Source: Candidatus Omnitrophota bacterium
GTDB lineage: Bacteria; Omnitrophota; JAUWXU01
DNA: 6,550 bases
Direction: 5' to 3'
NCBI GenBank assembly: GCA_030616145.1
Contig: JAUWXU010000039.1
Span: 1-6,550, forward strand
Shown here: piece after piece, positions 6,510 through 6,550 of the stretch
How positions within the stretch are numbered: the first letter of the stretch is position 1
Layout of the letters: each line of letters begins with the position of its first letter
Notes under the pieces: generated by a model
Seen by the model: the letters and a program-made list of their open reading frames with translations, nothing else
The model's database searches: none
What the model was told of the DNA's origin: nothing
Translations under genes and position numbers: made by a program

Positions 6510-6550
6510 AAATTAAATGTATCTCAACCTCTTCCTGCTGCATCCATTCC
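6508..6550 (-). CDS. Possible 3' tail of an upstream gene (13 codons and stop visible)
   Basis: One minus-strand frame is open from the right window edge (first full codon at 6549) to a TGA at 6508-6510. It reads EWMQQEEVEIHLI. The stop sits 11 bases before the rpsO ATG and overlaps the rpsO Shine-Dalgarno, a spacing common inside operons. In many bacteria the gene before rpsO is truB or ribF, but these few residues do not identify either. The other two frames close earlier. An open run this short can arise by chance, so this is a weak call. Confidence 0.3.
   Translation of the reverse strand, partial: EWMQQEEVEIHLI

Noticed and set aside
1..6550. A previously undescribed biological system (defence, mobile or biosynthetic)
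   Set aside because: Every substantial coding region belongs to a well-known core family and coding density leaves almost no unexplained DNA. Only the 558-648 spacer remains unexplained.

Overview
The window is a compact bacterial chromosome segment of core housekeeping genes, all on the minus strand. In transcription order (right to left) they are rpsO (S15), pnp (polynucleotide phosphorylase), dut (dUTPase), ftsK (DNA translocase), a rodZ-type gene and the 5' part of rimO (S12 methylthiotransferase, cut by the window edge). A few codons at the right edge may be the tail of one more upstream gene. Base composition is moderate. I see no rRNA, tRNA, CRISPR array, transposase or phage gene.

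The host looks like a bacterium of uncertain phylum. RodZ suggests a cell that uses MreB for shape. The order rpsO-pnp-dut-ftsK-rodZ-rimO lacks the protease and sporulation genes that lie between pnp and spoIIIE in Bacillus. It would fit a deep-branching Gram-negative lineage, for example Omnitrophota-like. That is a guess from gene order and style, not a placement.

Layout. At 6227-6496 is rpsO, with a strong Shine-Dalgarno (SD) sequence. A 35-base gap carrying two tandem SD copies leads to pnp (4071-6191). The pnp stop codon directly abuts the dut start codon. The dut gene (3606-4070) overlaps ftsK by up to 50 bases. ftsK (1382-3655) overlaps rodZ (649-1398) by 17 bases. The only non-coding gap above 50 bases, 558-648 between rodZ and rimO, is almost filled by an imperfect inverted repeat built from short GAAACCA-type units. 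rimO then runs off the left edge.

The tight packing implies one transcription unit, or at least strong translational coupling. It joins ribosome proteins and modification (S15, RimO), RNA turnover (PNPase), nucleotide-pool cleaning (Dut), chromosome segregation at the septum (FtsK) and cell-shape control (RodZ). I found no clear new system. The items most worth a second look are the intergenic inverted repeat, the dut/ftsK dual-coding overlap, the short rpsO-pnp spacer, and a few substitutions at normally conserved motif positions (RimO, FtsK gamma, Dut motif V).
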